Source: Kiritimatiellota bacterium B12222
GTDB lineage: Bacteria; Verrucomicrobiota; Kiritimatiellia; SS1-B-03-39; UBA6053
Assembly: GCA_029719485.1 (NCBI GenBank)
Contig: CP120722.1
Coordinates: 2,170,001-2,234,000, forward strand
DNA length: 64,000 bases
Direction: 5' to 3'
Positions 1-8,860 of this stretch are shown here, piece after piece. A program made the translations under genes and the position numbers. A model generated the notes under the pieces. That model did no database searches. It was not told the origin of the DNA and was given only the letters and a program-made list of their open reading frames with translations. Numbering within the stretch: the first letter of the stretch is position 1; every line of letters begins with the position of its first letter.

Positions 1-2
1 AG

Positions 3-1112
3 GGGATGCGTTATAAACTCTATTTACCCGAAGGGTATAACGAAAATCCCGAGCTGTTTTATCCGGTGATCTTTATCGCGTCGCCAGGAGGCGGCGCGGG
101 GCCTGGCAAGTTAAAGCGTCGGTATATGGAGGACGGATGGGTGGTGGTTGGTTTGGTTGATTCGAAAAACGGTAGTTTAAATTCACTCAATAACTTTATT
201 GCGGCCCATGATGATGTGATGAAGCGGGTTCGGGTGTTGCCCGGGGCCAAATTTGCGACAGGATTTTCGGGAGGTGCGCGCATGACCTCACTTATGCCTG
301 CGGCCCGACCAGGCTTTCGAGGATTAATTTGGCAAGGGGCGGCTGCGGCTTACGGGTTTGAAGAAGAGGGCTATGATAAAAATAATGACTTTTATAAAGA
401 GTACCCGGAGGGGGTTGCGGTGGTGGCGGCGATTGGGGATAAAGATAGTAATTTCTTGGAAACCTATCGCGCCCGTATCTTACTCACCCCTGAGTGTCCT
501 TTGCTTATTTTCGCCTTTGATGCCAAGCACAGTGGCGCGCCTGCTGATGTGTTGAACCGCTCCTTGGATTGGTTGGAAGTGGTGACTTTTCTGGATCCGC
601 CCCGGCCACCGGCTGAGTTTGATTTCTTCATTCCGACGGGAACTGAAGAGACCCATCCCATGGCCTACAAGTGGTTTTTTATGCTCACGGCTGAGCGTGC
701 GCGCAAGGGAAGTACTCCTTATATCCAATATTACCATTGGATGAGATTGCCCACGATTGCCCGCAATGGAAAAATTGAGCAAGACCCAGAGGTGCAGGCG
801 GTCATGCAGGAAGCGCGGGTGGCCGCAGGTGAATTGGCGCAAAATCAAGAGGTGATGACGGAGAAGCAGGTTGATATGCTTTTTGCTGACTTCCAGAAAG
901 AGCTGGACGCGTATGATGCAGGTATTGCCAAAAAGAAAGGCGATCCTTTTTTGTCAACCTATGAGCACCGTTACAATTCTAAAATCAGAAACTCAGGGGA
1001 AGCCGCGGTGCAGATAGGCAAAATGATTGTGGAAAAATATCCCCACACGCCTCAGGCGTATTTCTTGCAAAGTTACCTTTGGAGTTTGGAGAGCGAATTA
1101 GCCCGTTATTAG
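3..1112 (+). CDS. Alpha/beta-hydrolase-fold protein, 5' end outside the window
   Basis: The frame is open to the window edge, and the first ATG (6) lies inside what looks like the first strand of an alpha/beta hydrolase (YKLYLPEGY, then PVIFIASPGG). The true start, probably with a signal peptide, is therefore upstream. The segment GFSGGA near residue 87 fits the G-x-S-x-G nucleophile elbow of esterase or PHB-depolymerase-like hydrolases, with Ser as nucleophile. A possible catalytic His is in the DAKHSGAP segment near residue 176. The last ~130 residues are a helical tail not typical of the core fold. The 3' end overlaps the convergent dehydratase gene by 15 bases. Substrate unknown; it could be an inactive relative. 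Confidence 0.6.
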   Translation, partial: GMRYKLYLPEGYNENPELFYPVIFIASPGGGAGPGKLKRRYMEDGWVVVGLVDSKNGSLNSLNNFIAAHDDVMKRVRVLPGAKFATGFSGGARMTSLMPAARPGFRGLIWQGAAAAYGFEEEGYDKNNDFYKEYPEGVAVVAAIGDKDSNFLETYRARILLTPECPLLIFAFDAKHSGAPADVLNRSLDWLEVVTFLDPPRPPAEFDFFIPTGTEETHPMAYKWFFMLTAERARKGSTPYIQYYHWMRLPTIARNGKIEQDPEVQAVMQEARVAAGELAQNQEVMTEKQVDMLFADFQKELDAYDAGIAKKKGDPFLSTYEHRYNSKIRNSGEAAVQIGKMIVEKYPHTPQAYFLQSYLWSLESELARY

Positions 1113-1403
1113 ATTTTCAACCGCTTTGATGGCGGTGAAATCTTTGGCGGTGATGCCTCCCGCGGAATGGGTGCTGTAGGTGACCGTACATTTATTGTAG
1201 CTGACGGTCATGTCGGGGTGATGGTCTTGCTGATGGGCGATCCATGCGACGGCATTTGCAAAAGCCATGGTATGATAATAGTTTTTAAAGCTGAAGCTGC
1301 GGGAGATCGATTTTTCGTCGCTGGAGAGGGCCCATTGGGGTAAGGTCGCGTGTTCGGATGCAATGCGATCGGGAGAGAGGAGGGGGGAAGCGGGTGTATT
1401 CAT
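1098..1403 (-). CDS. phhB: Pterin-4a-carbinolamine dehydratase (4a-hydroxytetrahydrobiopterin dehydratase)
   Basis: Small cytoplasmic enzyme that dehydrates 4a-hydroxytetrahydropterin, regenerating the cofactor of aromatic amino acid hydroxylases; in bacteria lacking those it may act in other pterin or molybdopterin chemistry. The family signature is clear: DHHPDMTVSYNKC followed by STHSAGGIT, where the His pair and the later His are the catalytic residues. Length (101 aa) is normal for the family. The ATG at 1403 is preferred over an in-frame TTG at 1439. The gene converges on the hydrolase gene and overlaps it by 15 bases. No phenylalanine hydroxylase is present in the window. Confidence 0.88.
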   Translation of the reverse strand: MNTPASPLLSPDRIASEHATLPQWALSSDEKSISRSFSFKNYYHTMAFANAVAWIAHQQDHHPDMTVSYNKCTVTYSTHSAGGITAKDFTAIKAVENLITG

Positions 1404-1525
1404 AGCCTGAATTGTACCCCTTTGAAGCTTGGCGTTCAAGGATGCAGCTCAAACAGGGTGTTTCGTGATTCCGTCTTCTGTTAACTTCGCATTGCATTTT
1501 GCGGAGCATTCGTTAGGTGAATCCC

Positions 1526-4500
1526 ATGTTTGACCCTGTATCCAATAAAATTGACTTTCCCCACAACGAAGAAGAAATGCTGGCTTTTTGGGAAGCCCAA
1601 GGCATTTTTCAAAAAAGTTTGGACCAACGTGCTGACGACGAAGAATTCGTTTTCTACGATGGACCTCCTTTTGCTACTGGTTTACCGCATTATGGCCATT
1701 TGTTAGCGGGAACGATTAAGGATATTGTGCCGCGCTATCAAACCATGCGTGGGAAGTATGTCGAACGTCGTTTTGGCTGGGATTGTCATGGTTTGCCGAT
1801 TGAAGCCCTGGCCCAGGATGCCTTGGGTCTTGCGGGAACTACTGCGATTGTGGAAGCGGGGGTTGATGTTTTCAATGAGAAGTGTCGCTCTATGGTGCAA
1901 ACCTACGTGAACGAATGGCGTAAAACCGTCACCCGCATGGGGCGTTGGGTCGACTTTGACAACGACTACAAAACCATGGATCCCGATTTTATGGAATCTA
2001 TTTGGTGGGTGTTCCAACAATTGTGGGACAAAGGTCGGATTTACAAAGCGCATCGGATCATGCCTTATAGTTGGAAGTTGACCACGCCGCTTTCTAATTT
2101 TGAAGCCAATCGAAATTACAAAGATGTGCAGGATCCGGCCATCACCTGTCGCTTTAAATTGAGTGATGAGTCCTTGTTTGGTGCAAATGCTTATTTCTTG
2201 GCTTGGACCACGACGCCGTGGACCTTACCTGCCAACTTGGCTCTTTGTGTAGGTCCTGAAATTGATTATGTCGCGGTAAAAGACCTGTCTGACGATGTGG
2301 TGTATGTGATGGCGGAAGCGCGTTTAGCTTCGTATTTCCCTAAAGCCGACGCCTACGAAGTTTTGAAAACCGTAAAAGGATCTGATTTGAAAGGGCAGGG
2401 CTATGAGCCTCTGTTTGCTTACTTTGCGGATCACGAAAATAGTTTCCAGGTCTTGAATGATGACTTTGTAAGTACGGGTGATGGTACGGGAATCGTACAT
2501 ATGGCTCCGGCCTATGGTGAAGACGATTATCGTATTTGCCGGGATGCCGGCATTGAATTGGTTGATCCCTTGGATGCCGAAGCTTGTTTCACCTCTCTTG
2601 TCCCTGAATTTGCCGGACAACTTTGCAAAGATGCCGATAAAGGTATCATTCGTACTCTGAAAGATGCAGGCAAACTGGTGCATCAATCGACGATTCAGCA
2701 TAGTTATCCTTTCTGTGAGCGTACGGACACGCCTCTGATTTATCGCGCGATTGAAGCGTGGTATGTCAAAGTGGATGATTTGCGCGAAAATATGCAGGGC
2801 TTAAATGATCAAGTGCATTGGATGCCTGAATACGTGGGTGCCAAACGTTTTGGCAATTGGTTGGGTGATGCAAATGACTGGAACATCAGCCGAAATCGCT
2901 TTTGGGGTTCTTGTATTCCGGTGTGGGTTTCCGAAGATGGTGAAGACAGCATTTGCATGGGCTCGATCGAAGAGCTTGAAAAATATTCAGGTGTGAAAGT
3001 CGATGACTTGCACAAACACATTTTAGATAAAGTGGTGTTTGAAAAAGATGGCAAAACCTACCGTCGTACCCCTGAGGTGTTGGACTGCTGGTTTGAATCT
3101 GGAGCCATGCCTTATGCGCAACAGCATTATCCGTTTAATGATCCTGAAGGATTTCAAAATCGTTTTCCTGCCGACTTCATTGCAGAAGGGTTGGATCAGA
3201 CCCGTGGATGGTTCTATACCTTGATGGTGTTGGGCACGATTCTGTTCGATAAACCTGCGTATAAAAACGTGGTGGTGAATGGGTTGGTGTTGGCTGAAGA
3301 CGGTCAAAAGATGTCCAAACGCCTGAAAAATTATCCGGATCCTAACGAAGTAATCAACAAATACGGTGCGGATGCCGTGCGTTTGTACATGATCTATTCG
3401 CCAGTGGTACGGGCCGAGAATTTGGCCTTTGCTGAAGACGGCGTAAAACAAATCATGCGTGATTTGCTGATTCCGATGTGGAATGCCTACAGTTTCTTTG
3501 TGACCTATGCCAATACCGATGGCTGGGAACCGGGAGAAATTTCTGAAAGTGAAAACCTCTTGGATCGCTGGATCTTGTCATCCATGGAGAAATTAACTGA
3601 AGAGGTGACCGAGGCGATGGATGATTACGATCTCCAGTCTGCGGTACGTCCTTTTGTTCACTTTATTGAAGATTTAACCAACTGGTATATTCGTCGTAGC
3701 CGTCGTCGTTTCTGGAAAAGCGAAGATGATGATGACAAGCATCAGGCCTATCAAACCCTTTATGCGGTGTTGGTGACTTTGTGCAAAGTAGGCGCACCTT
3801 TCGTGCCGTTTATCACGGAATCCATTTATCGCAATTTGCGTACTGAAGATATGCCCGAATCGGTGCATCTCTGTGATTTTCCTCATTTTGCCGGCAAACA
3901 TCGTGATGCGGATTTAGACAAGCAAATGGCCGTGGTGCAAACCGTGGTGCAATTGGGGCGCAGTTTACGCAGTGAGTATGATCTTAAGGTGCGGATGCCC
4001 TTGAAAGGTATTCATGTGGCGACCCGTGATATGAGTCTTAAGCAAAACATTGACGACCTCAAACATTTGGTGATGGAAGAACTGAATGTGAAGGAAGTTT
4101 GGTTTGGTGAAGACGAAACGGCCTTGGCGACTTACAGTGCGAAACCGAATTTCAAAACCTTGGGACCCAAACTCGGTAGACAAATTAAACTCTGTGCGGC
4201 TGCCGTGGGCAAACTGACCACGGATGAAATTACCAATGTGTTGGGTGGCGAAAAACTGGTCATTGATTTGGAAGGTACGCCTTTTGAAATGACAGCGGAC
4301 GATTTGCTGATTTCCCGTAATCCTCGCGAAGGATTGGCGGTGGCATCCGAAGGTCAGATTGTGGTTGCGTTGGAAACGCAGCTGACACCTGAACTCGAAC
4401 AGGAAGGGTTGGCCCGTGAATTTGTGAGCAAATTACAAAATCTGCGTAAAACCGAAGGCTTGGAAGTTTCTGACCGTATTGAAGTGCGTTTCCGAGGCTC

Positions 4501-4648
4501 GGAAGTGGTGCAGGCTGCGGTTTCCGAACATCGGAACTTCATTATGACTGAGATTTTGGCTTTGGCTTTTGATTTTGAGGAGGCCACCGAAGGCGAAGAG
4601 TTTGAGCTCAACGGTGAAGTGGCCCAAGTGATCATTCGCAAAGTGTGA
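1526..4648 (+). CDS. ileS: Isoleucyl-tRNA synthetase, eukaryote-like (type 2) form
   Basis: Class I aminoacyl-tRNA synthetase charging tRNA-Ile. The HIGH box reads HYGH (about residues 54-57, in GLPHYGHLLAG) and the KMSKS loop reads KMSKR (about 594-598, in DGQKMSKRLKNYPDP); the CP1 editing domain lies between them and the anticodon-binding domain follows. KMSKR with NYP, a length of 1040 aa and no C-terminal zinc finger are features of the IleS2 class, which is often mupirocin-tolerant. An AGGTGA box five bases before the ATG at 1526 and the MFDPVSNKIDFP opening support this start; a GTG at 1517 would add three residues. The gene is followed by a repeat hairpin and then an intrinsic terminator. 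Confidence 0.95.
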   Translation: MFDPVSNKIDFPHNEEEMLAFWEAQGIFQKSLDQRADDEEFVFYDGPPFATGLPHYGHLLAGTIKDIVPRYQTMRGKYVERRFGWDCHGLPIEALAQDALGLAGTTAIVEAGVDVFNEKCRSMVQTYVNEWRKTVTRMGRWVDFDNDYKTMDPDFMESIWWVFQQLWDKGRIYKAHRIMPYSWKLTTPLSNFEANRNYKDVQDPAITCRFKLSDESLFGANAYFLAWTTTPWTLPANLALCVGPEIDYVAVKDLSDDVVYVMAEARLASYFPKADAYEVLKTVKGSDLKGQGYEPLFAYFADHENSFQVLNDDFVSTGDGTGIVHMAPAYGEDDYRICRDAGIELVDPLDAEACFTSLVPEFAGQLCKDADKGIIRTLKDAGKLVHQSTIQHSYPFCERTDTPLIYRAIEAWYVKVDDLRENMQGLNDQVHWMPEYVGAKRFGNWLGDANDWNISRNRFWGSCIPVWVSEDGEDSICMGSIEELEKYSGVKVDDLHKHILDKVVFEKDGKTYRRTPEVLDCWFESGAMPYAQQHYPFNDPEGFQNRFPADFIAEGLDQTRGWFYTLMVLGTILFDKPAYKNVVVNGLVLAEDGQKMSKRLKNYPDPNEVINKYGADAVRLYMIYSPVVRAENLAFAEDGVKQIMRDLLIPMWNAYSFFVTYANTDGWEPGEISESENLLDRWILSSMEKLTEEVTEAMDDYDLQSAVRPFVHFIEDLTNWYIRRSRRRFWKSEDDDDKHQAYQTLYAVLVTLCKVGAPFVPFITESIYRNLRTEDMPESVHLCDFPHFAGKHRDADLDKQMAVVQTVVQLGRSLRSEYDLKVRMPLKGIHVATRDMSLKQNIDDLKHLVMEELNVKEVWFGEDETALATYSAKPNFKTLGPKLGRQIKLCAAAVGKLTTDEITNVLGGEKLVIDLEGTPFEMTADDLLISRNPREGLAVASEGQIVVALETQLTPELEQEGLAREFVSKLQNLRKTEGLEVSDRIEVRFRGSEVVQAAVSEHRNFIMTEILALAFDFEEATEGEEFELNGEVAQVIIRKV

Positions 4649-4675
4649 AGGTTCTCAAGAATCGAGTTGTGGATT

Positions 4676-4751
4676 GTAGCTGCCGGCGTTTACGCCACAG
4701 TCCGTAAGTGGGGCGGATGCTCCGGCCTGTGGCGTAAACGCCGACAGCTAC
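4676..4751. repeat. 76-nt palindromic repeat, copy 1
   Basis: This is an imperfect inverted repeat. The left arm (4673-4700) pairs with the right arm (4727-4754) over 28 bases with one mismatch, around a 26-base loop (4701-4726). Copy 2 lies at 5596-5671 in the same orientation and differs at one base over 76 (4745 C versus 5665 T); even the loop is identical. It sits between the ileS stop and the ileS terminator. It resembles REP or non-autonomous palindromic elements; no ORF is contained. Confidence 0.85.
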
Positions 4752-4755
4752 AATT

Positions 4756-4780
4756 CCTCATCCAATGGATGAGGTTTTTT
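4756..4780 (+). terminator. Intrinsic terminator of ileS
   Basis: A perfect 8-bp stem (CCTCATCC / GGATGAGG) with a 3-base loop is followed directly by six T. It lies about 110 bases after the ileS stop and before the lipoprotein gene. Confidence 0.85.
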
Positions 4781-4800
4781 AATCCATATTTAATGATTAG

Positions 4801-5481
4801 ATGTTTATAAAAGTACTATCGATGAAGAGATGCCTTATGGGCTTAGGATCTGTGATTGTTCTTTGTGGATGTAGTAGCATGCCTTCCCACTCCGGTTTCA
4901 GTTCAGGGCCCTCTACTCAAGAACAGAATGCGATTCGTATGATCGAATATGCTGAGATTCGACTTGAGATCGATTTAGAAAAATCGGGTGCACATGATCC
5001 TTTTTTCACTGTTGTAGTGTCTAATACGAGCCCCAAAGGGGGGGCTCAAGTCGAGTCATCTGAAGAGTTATTCTCCCTTGATATGTATAATCCTCCTACT
5101 TATGCCCACAAAGGGAATTTGGTGGTTTGGAGGAATGGGGAAAGGCTTTGGGATATTGAACCTACACAATTAGAAATGTTTGTTTGCGGTTTTCCTGCGG
5201 TGTTATCTATTCCTCTTTACCCTCAAACGGGTTTTATGTTCTCCTTTTATGCTCATGAACAATTTCCTCCCGCAAAGTTGCCTTCCGAAGCGCCCTCCAT
5301 TCCACTTAAATCTGGTTGGAGACCTATCTCTTTTCTGTCTGAGTCGACCGTAAATCCGTTTCTGATGCCTGGTCGATATACAATCAGATACGAAATCCTG
5401 ATTTGGGATGCGGCGAAGGAGAAGGGATTGGAACGGAGGATGAGCTCTAACGAAGTGGCGTTCGTCGTTGATGAACTGTAA
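4801..5481 (+). CDS. Hypothetical lipoprotein
   Basis: No family recognised. The N terminus has a basic start, a hydrophobic stretch and the lipobox VLCGC, so the protein should be lipidated and exported. An internal ATG at 4822 gives a shorter, more typical signal peptide and may be the real start; neither start has a strong Shine-Dalgarno. The mature part (about 200 aa) looks like beta-rich extracytoplasmic protein (DPFFTVVVSNTSPKGG, later MPGRYTIRYEILIWD) and may be an Ig-like or BACON-like fold, but this is a guess. The gene is more AT-rich in feel than its neighbours and is bracketed by two copies of a 76-nt repeat, which suggests insertion or recombination at this spot. Confidence 0.6.
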   Translation: MFIKVLSMKRCLMGLGSVIVLCGCSSMPSHSGFSSGPSTQEQNAIRMIEYAEIRLEIDLEKSGAHDPFFTVVVSNTSPKGGAQVESSEELFSLDMYNPPTYAHKGNLVVWRNGERLWDIEPTQLEMFVCGFPAVLSIPLYPQTGFMFSFYAHEQFPPAKLPSEAPSIPLKSGWRPISFLSESTVNPFLMPGRYTIRYEILIWDAAKEKGLERRMSSNEVAFVVDEL

Positions 5482-5595
5482 AATTTGTTCATTCGTACTT
5501 GTGGGAAAGTGATGTTGAATGATGAAATGCTCTTCTCATTGGGATTGTTTGGAGGGACTTGTCAATGGTTCGCGAGTTGGCTTATGTGGTGAAGG

Positions 5596-5671
5596 GTAGC
5601 TGCCGGCGTTTACGCCACAGTCCGTAAGTGGGGCGGATGCTCCGGCCTGTGGCGTAAACGCCGATAGCTAC
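5596..5671. repeat. 76-nt palindromic repeat, copy 2
   Basis: Second copy of the element at 4676-4751, in direct orientation, 75 of 76 bases identical. Arms 5596-5620 and 5647-5671 pair with two mismatches around the same 26-base loop. It is followed by a run of eight G (5673-5680). Together with its flanks it occupies the 321-base gap (5482-5802) between the lipoprotein gene and proS; apart from this repeat and the proS ribosome site no other element was seen in the gap. Confidence 0.85.
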
Positions 5672-5802
5672 AGGGGGGGGAGGTTGAAGGAATGCGGACC
5701 TGGGGGAGCGGTCCCGTTGTTAACGGAATGGCATATTCCGCTTGCCAGACGGGCTTTGTTTGGGCAGGGTGCGCACGAATTTATACCCTCAAAAGGAATG
5801 TT

Positions 5803-7515
5803 ATGCGTTGGTCGAACTTGTTGATCCCCACTTTAAAAGAAACCCCGCAAGATGCGGAAATTATCTCTCATCAGTTGATGCTTCGGGCGGGCTTGATTCG
5901 TCGTCTGGGCAGTGGTTTGTACACTTACATGCCTTTGGGAGTGCGGGCGTTGCGCAAAGTGCAGGCGATTGTGCGCGAAGAGATGGATCGTGCAGGTGCA
6001 CAGGAAGTGTTGATGCCGGTGATGCATCCCAAAGAAATTTGGGAGAAATCCGGACGCTATGAAGGCCTCAAAAATGTGATGTTTCGGGTGAAAGATCGTC
6101 AGGATCGTGAAATGGTGTTGGGTCCAACGCACGAAGAAATTATCACCGATTTGGTTTCGCGCGAAATCACCTCTTACAAGCAGTTCCCTTGCAATTTTTA
6201 TCAAATCCAAAGTAAATTTCGGGATGAAATTCGTCCCCGTTTTGGTCTGATGCGTTGCAAGGAATTTATCATGAAAGATGCGTATAGCTTCGACGTGAGT
6301 TCTGAAGCGGCGGATGTGAGTTATCAAAAAATGTACGATGCCTATGTGCGTATTTTCAAACGTTGCGGTTTGCATGCGATGGCGGTGGATGCGGATACGG
6401 GCGATATGGGCGGATCCTCTTCTCATGAATTTATGATTCCTTGTGATGCGGGGGAAGATGCCATTTTAGAAGCCGATGACGGTTCTTATGCGGCCAACCT
6501 CGAACGGGCGGAAGGGATTTGTGATTTACCCATGGTGTTTGCGGGCGCTGAATTGGCTTTGGCCGCTGTCGAAACGCCTGCTGTAGGCAAAATCGAGGAC
6601 GTGGCGAAGTTATTGGAGATTGAAACCCGTCAGTTGGTCAAAACCTTGATTTATGTATCCGACGAAAAACCGGTGGCCGTGTTGCTGCCTGGGAATCGGG
6701 ATGTGAATGAAATCAAATTGAACAAAGTGTTGCCCGGTGCCGAGCTTGCTGATCCTGAAGTGATTCGTGAAGTGACGGGGGCTGAAGTTGGCTTTGCCGG
6801 TCCGGTGGGACTGGACATTCCCGTGATCGTTGACCGCAGTCTGAAAGGGCTGAAGGGTGGGGTGATCGGTGCCAATGAAACCGATAAACACTTGAAGAAT
6901 TTTGATCTGGAACGCGATTGCGGTATTACCGAATTTGTGGATGTGGCGCTGGCTTATGCAGGCGATTTGGCTCCGAATGGCAAAGGCCGTTTGGTGGAAA
7001 AACGTGGGGTGGAAGTCGGGCATGTGTTTAAGCTGGGTACTAAATATTCTGAAGCGCTGGGTGCAAATTTTCTCGATGAAAATGGCAAAAGCCATCCGGC
7101 CGTGATGGGCTGTTACGGCATTGGCGTGAGTCGCACCTTGCAAGCCGTGATTGAACAATCGAATGACAAATTCGGTATCATTTGGCCCATTTCGGTGGCG
7201 CCCTTTGAGTTGTTGATCACGGTGTTGAGTCCCAAAGATGAAAACTGCATGCAAAAAGCGTTGGATATTAAAACCATTTTGGAAGCGCAGGGCGTGGACG
7301 TGCTCTTGGATGATCGACAAGAACGTCCCGGATTTAAATTTAAAGATGCCGACTTGTTGGGTCTGCCTTTACGATTGACCATCGGTGAACGCGGCTTGGC
7401 CAAAGGTGAAGTCGAACTCAAAGCACGTACGGATAAAGATTTTGAAGCCATTCCGCTGGATCAAGCGGTGGTGAAAACTTTTGAAAAAATTACAGCCATG
7501 CGGGAGGCGCTGTAA
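5803..7515 (+). CDS. proS: Prolyl-tRNA synthetase, bacterial type with editing domain
   Basis: Class II synthetase charging tRNA-Pro. Motif 1 is around residues 45-75 (YTYMPLGVRALRKVQAI), motif 2 near 138 (FRDEIRPRFGLMR), and motif 3 near 439 (GCYGIGVSRTL). An INS/YbaK-like insertion between motifs 2 and 3 (about 235-390) removes misacylated alanine. An open frame runs upstream to 5692, but the ATG at 5803 is chosen: it has AAAAGG just upstream, its product starts MRWSNLLIPTLKE like other family members, and the 570-aa length is standard. The stop is directly followed by the rpe ATG, so the two are probably cotranscribed. Confidence 0.96.
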   Translation: MRWSNLLIPTLKETPQDAEIISHQLMLRAGLIRRLGSGLYTYMPLGVRALRKVQAIVREEMDRAGAQEVLMPVMHPKEIWEKSGRYEGLKNVMFRVKDRQDREMVLGPTHEEIITDLVSREITSYKQFPCNFYQIQSKFRDEIRPRFGLMRCKEFIMKDAYSFDVSSEAADVSYQKMYDAYVRIFKRCGLHAMAVDADTGDMGGSSSHEFMIPCDAGEDAILEADDGSYAANLERAEGICDLPMVFAGAELALAAVETPAVGKIEDVAKLLEIETRQLVKTLIYVSDEKPVAVLLPGNRDVNEIKLNKVLPGAELADPEVIREVTGAEVGFAGPVGLDIPVIVDRSLKGLKGGVIGANETDKHLKNFDLERDCGITEFVDVALAYAGDLAPNGKGRLVEKRGVEVGHVFKLGTKYSEALGANFLDENGKSHPAVMGCYGIGVSRTLQAVIEQSNDKFGIIWPISVAPFELLITVLSPKDENCMQKALDIKTILEAQGVDVLLDDRQERPGFKFKDADLLGLPLRLTIGERGLAKGEVELKARTDKDFEAIPLDQAVVKTFEKITAMREAL

Positions 7516-8163
7516 ATGACTCAGGTAAAACTTTATCCTTCGATTTTGGCTGCCGATGTCGGGCATTTGTATGATGCCTGTGTTCGGGTGGAACAGTCCG
7601 GTGCCGATGCGGTGCATATTGATTTGATGGATGGAGCCTTTGTGCCCAATATGAGTTTTAGTCCTGCGGTGGTGGCGATGGCGCGCAAAGCGGTGACCAT
7701 TCCGTTGAACGTACATTTGATGATGATGCGCCCGGATCAGTATGTGGATGCGTTTTGTGATGCTGGTGCGAGCAGTTTGCTGGTGCATATTGAGCCGGAG
7801 TATGATCATGCCGAAACCTTGAAGCGCATTCGTGACAAAGGGGTGAAGGCGGGGATTGTATTGAATCCCAGTACCGAGTTGTCTGCGATTGAAAAGGTAT
7901 TGCCCTTGGTGGATGAAGTGTTGTTTATGACCGTCTTTCCCGGATTCGGGGGACAGTCCTTTCTTTCAGAACCCTTGGAACGCATTCAAGCGTTGCGGGC
8001 GCAATGTCCGGAGTTGGATATTTCGGTGGATGGCGGGTTGAACCGTGAGACCTGCAAAATTTGCTTTGATCATGGGGCCAATGTTTTTGATATTGGGTCC
8101 TCGATGTTCAAACCCGATGATATGGGGGAAGAAGTGCGGGTGATGCGGGAGTTGTTGGTTTAA
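7516..8163 (+). CDS. rpe: Ribulose-phosphate 3-epimerase
   Basis: TIM-barrel enzyme interconverting ribulose 5-phosphate and xylulose 5-phosphate in the pentose phosphate pathway. Seen: the start SILAAD, metal-binding H34 and D36 in VHIDLMDG, H67 in NVHLMM, FPGFGGQSF, and the second catalytic Asp in SVDGGLN (about 171). The usual NPGFGGQ is FPGFGGQ here and the C-terminal VAGS segment is FDIGSS, so this is a somewhat divergent member, but all metal and acid/base residues are present. It begins on the base after the proS stop. Confidence 0.9.
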   Translation: MTQVKLYPSILAADVGHLYDACVRVEQSGADAVHIDLMDGAFVPNMSFSPAVVAMARKAVTIPLNVHLMMMRPDQYVDAFCDAGASSLLVHIEPEYDHAETLKRIRDKGVKAGIVLNPSTELSAIEKVLPLVDEVLFMTVFPGFGGQSFLSEPLERIQALRAQCPELDISVDGGLNRETCKICFDHGANVFDIGSSMFKPDDMGEEVRVMRELLV

Positions 8164-8219
8164 GGGGGAGGAAGGAAAGAGCTTGTGGTTCCCGCGTAGG
8201 TGGTCTTGGGTTTTGGCTT

Positions 8220-8245
8220 TCGATCCCGATTCCGATAGCGATGAT
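8220..8245. repeat. Short CGATNN-periodic motif, copy A
   Basis: A 26-base stretch made of four CGATNN units lies downstream of rpe. A near-identical stretch (23 of 26 bases) is found at 63022-63047 downstream of rlmH. Both are intergenic. Nature unknown; possibly a small dispersed repeat. Confidence 0.4.
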
Positions 8246-8322
8246 TGTGGGGAGGGCAAAAGAATAGAGCTGAGGGCTGTAGGCTCTGGCCTATAGCGGT
8301 TTTCATTTCGATGGAAGCCGTT

Positions 8323-8787
8323 TCAGTTCTCAGAAAGATCTTCTGGCGTCTCATCGAATTCAATCCCATCATATTTCCGGTGGCGGAGATAATGGATGAA
8401 TTGTTTTACGGGATTGTGCCAGGCGAGAAAGAGGACCCCAATGGGGAGGGCGAGGATGATGTATCCTTGCCAAGGAAAAGGTTCATTAAATCCAATTGCG
8501 GATAGGAAGGCACCAATCAGCATATTGATGGAGCAGAGGATATATTTATTATGTATATCGAAAATAATTGCCCAACAGATCCAAATGGTGATGGGTGCAA
8601 AGATGAAGCCCCAACCGAAGATGAAGGAAATGGGGAGGGACATGAATCCCCAGAAGAAAATCCAAGGGTCGCATGTAGTTGCAAATGCCCCTAATGAATA
8701 GGAAAGGACGTACAGCAAAAGTCCGCCAATGGTATTTCCTAAAGCGCTTGTGATCCATTGGAATGGATCGGTGCTGAGGGATTTCAT
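8323..8787 (-). CDS. Hypothetical multi-pass membrane protein
   Basis: No family recognised. The 154-aa product is strongly hydrophobic, with about five predicted membrane segments (roughly residues 14-36, 42-59, 60-77, 81-99, 107-123) and a charged cytoplasm-like tail ending in acidic residues. It is rich in Trp and Phe. The ATG at 8787 lacks a good Shine-Dalgarno. It lies after the terminator of the upstream nuclease gene, so it is probably its own unit. The hydrophobicity pattern supports a real gene. Confidence 0.6.
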   Translation of the reverse strand: MKSLSTDPFQWITSALGNTIGGLLLYVLSYSLGAFATTCDPWIFFWGFMSLPISFIFGWGFIFAPITIWICWAIIFDIHNKYILCSINMLIGAFLSAIGFNEPFPWQGYIILALPIGVLFLAWHNPVKQFIHYLRHRKYDGIEFDETPEDLSEN

Positions 8788-8821
8788 TTGGCTGCTGTTT
8801 TACACGTAGACGTTAAAACCT

Positions 8822-8847
8822 GCGAACACCCAGAGAGGGGTGTTCGC
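8822..8847 (-). terminator. Intrinsic terminator of the beta-CASP nuclease gene
   Basis: A perfect 10-bp stem (GCGAACACCC / GGGTGTTCGC) with a 6-base loop lies just after the minus-strand stop at 8861. It is followed on the minus strand by AGG and then TTTT, a short U-tract. Confidence 0.6.
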
Positions 8848-8860
8848 TGTGGCGAGGGCA

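Noticed and set aside
5692..5802. In-frame upstream extension of proS
   Set aside because: It begins right after the repeat element and encodes residues not found in ProRS; the ATG at 5803 has a ribosome site and a normal N terminus.
6610..7320. A 236-codon minus-strand frame inside proS
   Set aside because: Antisense shadow with low-complexity His/Gln-rich product.
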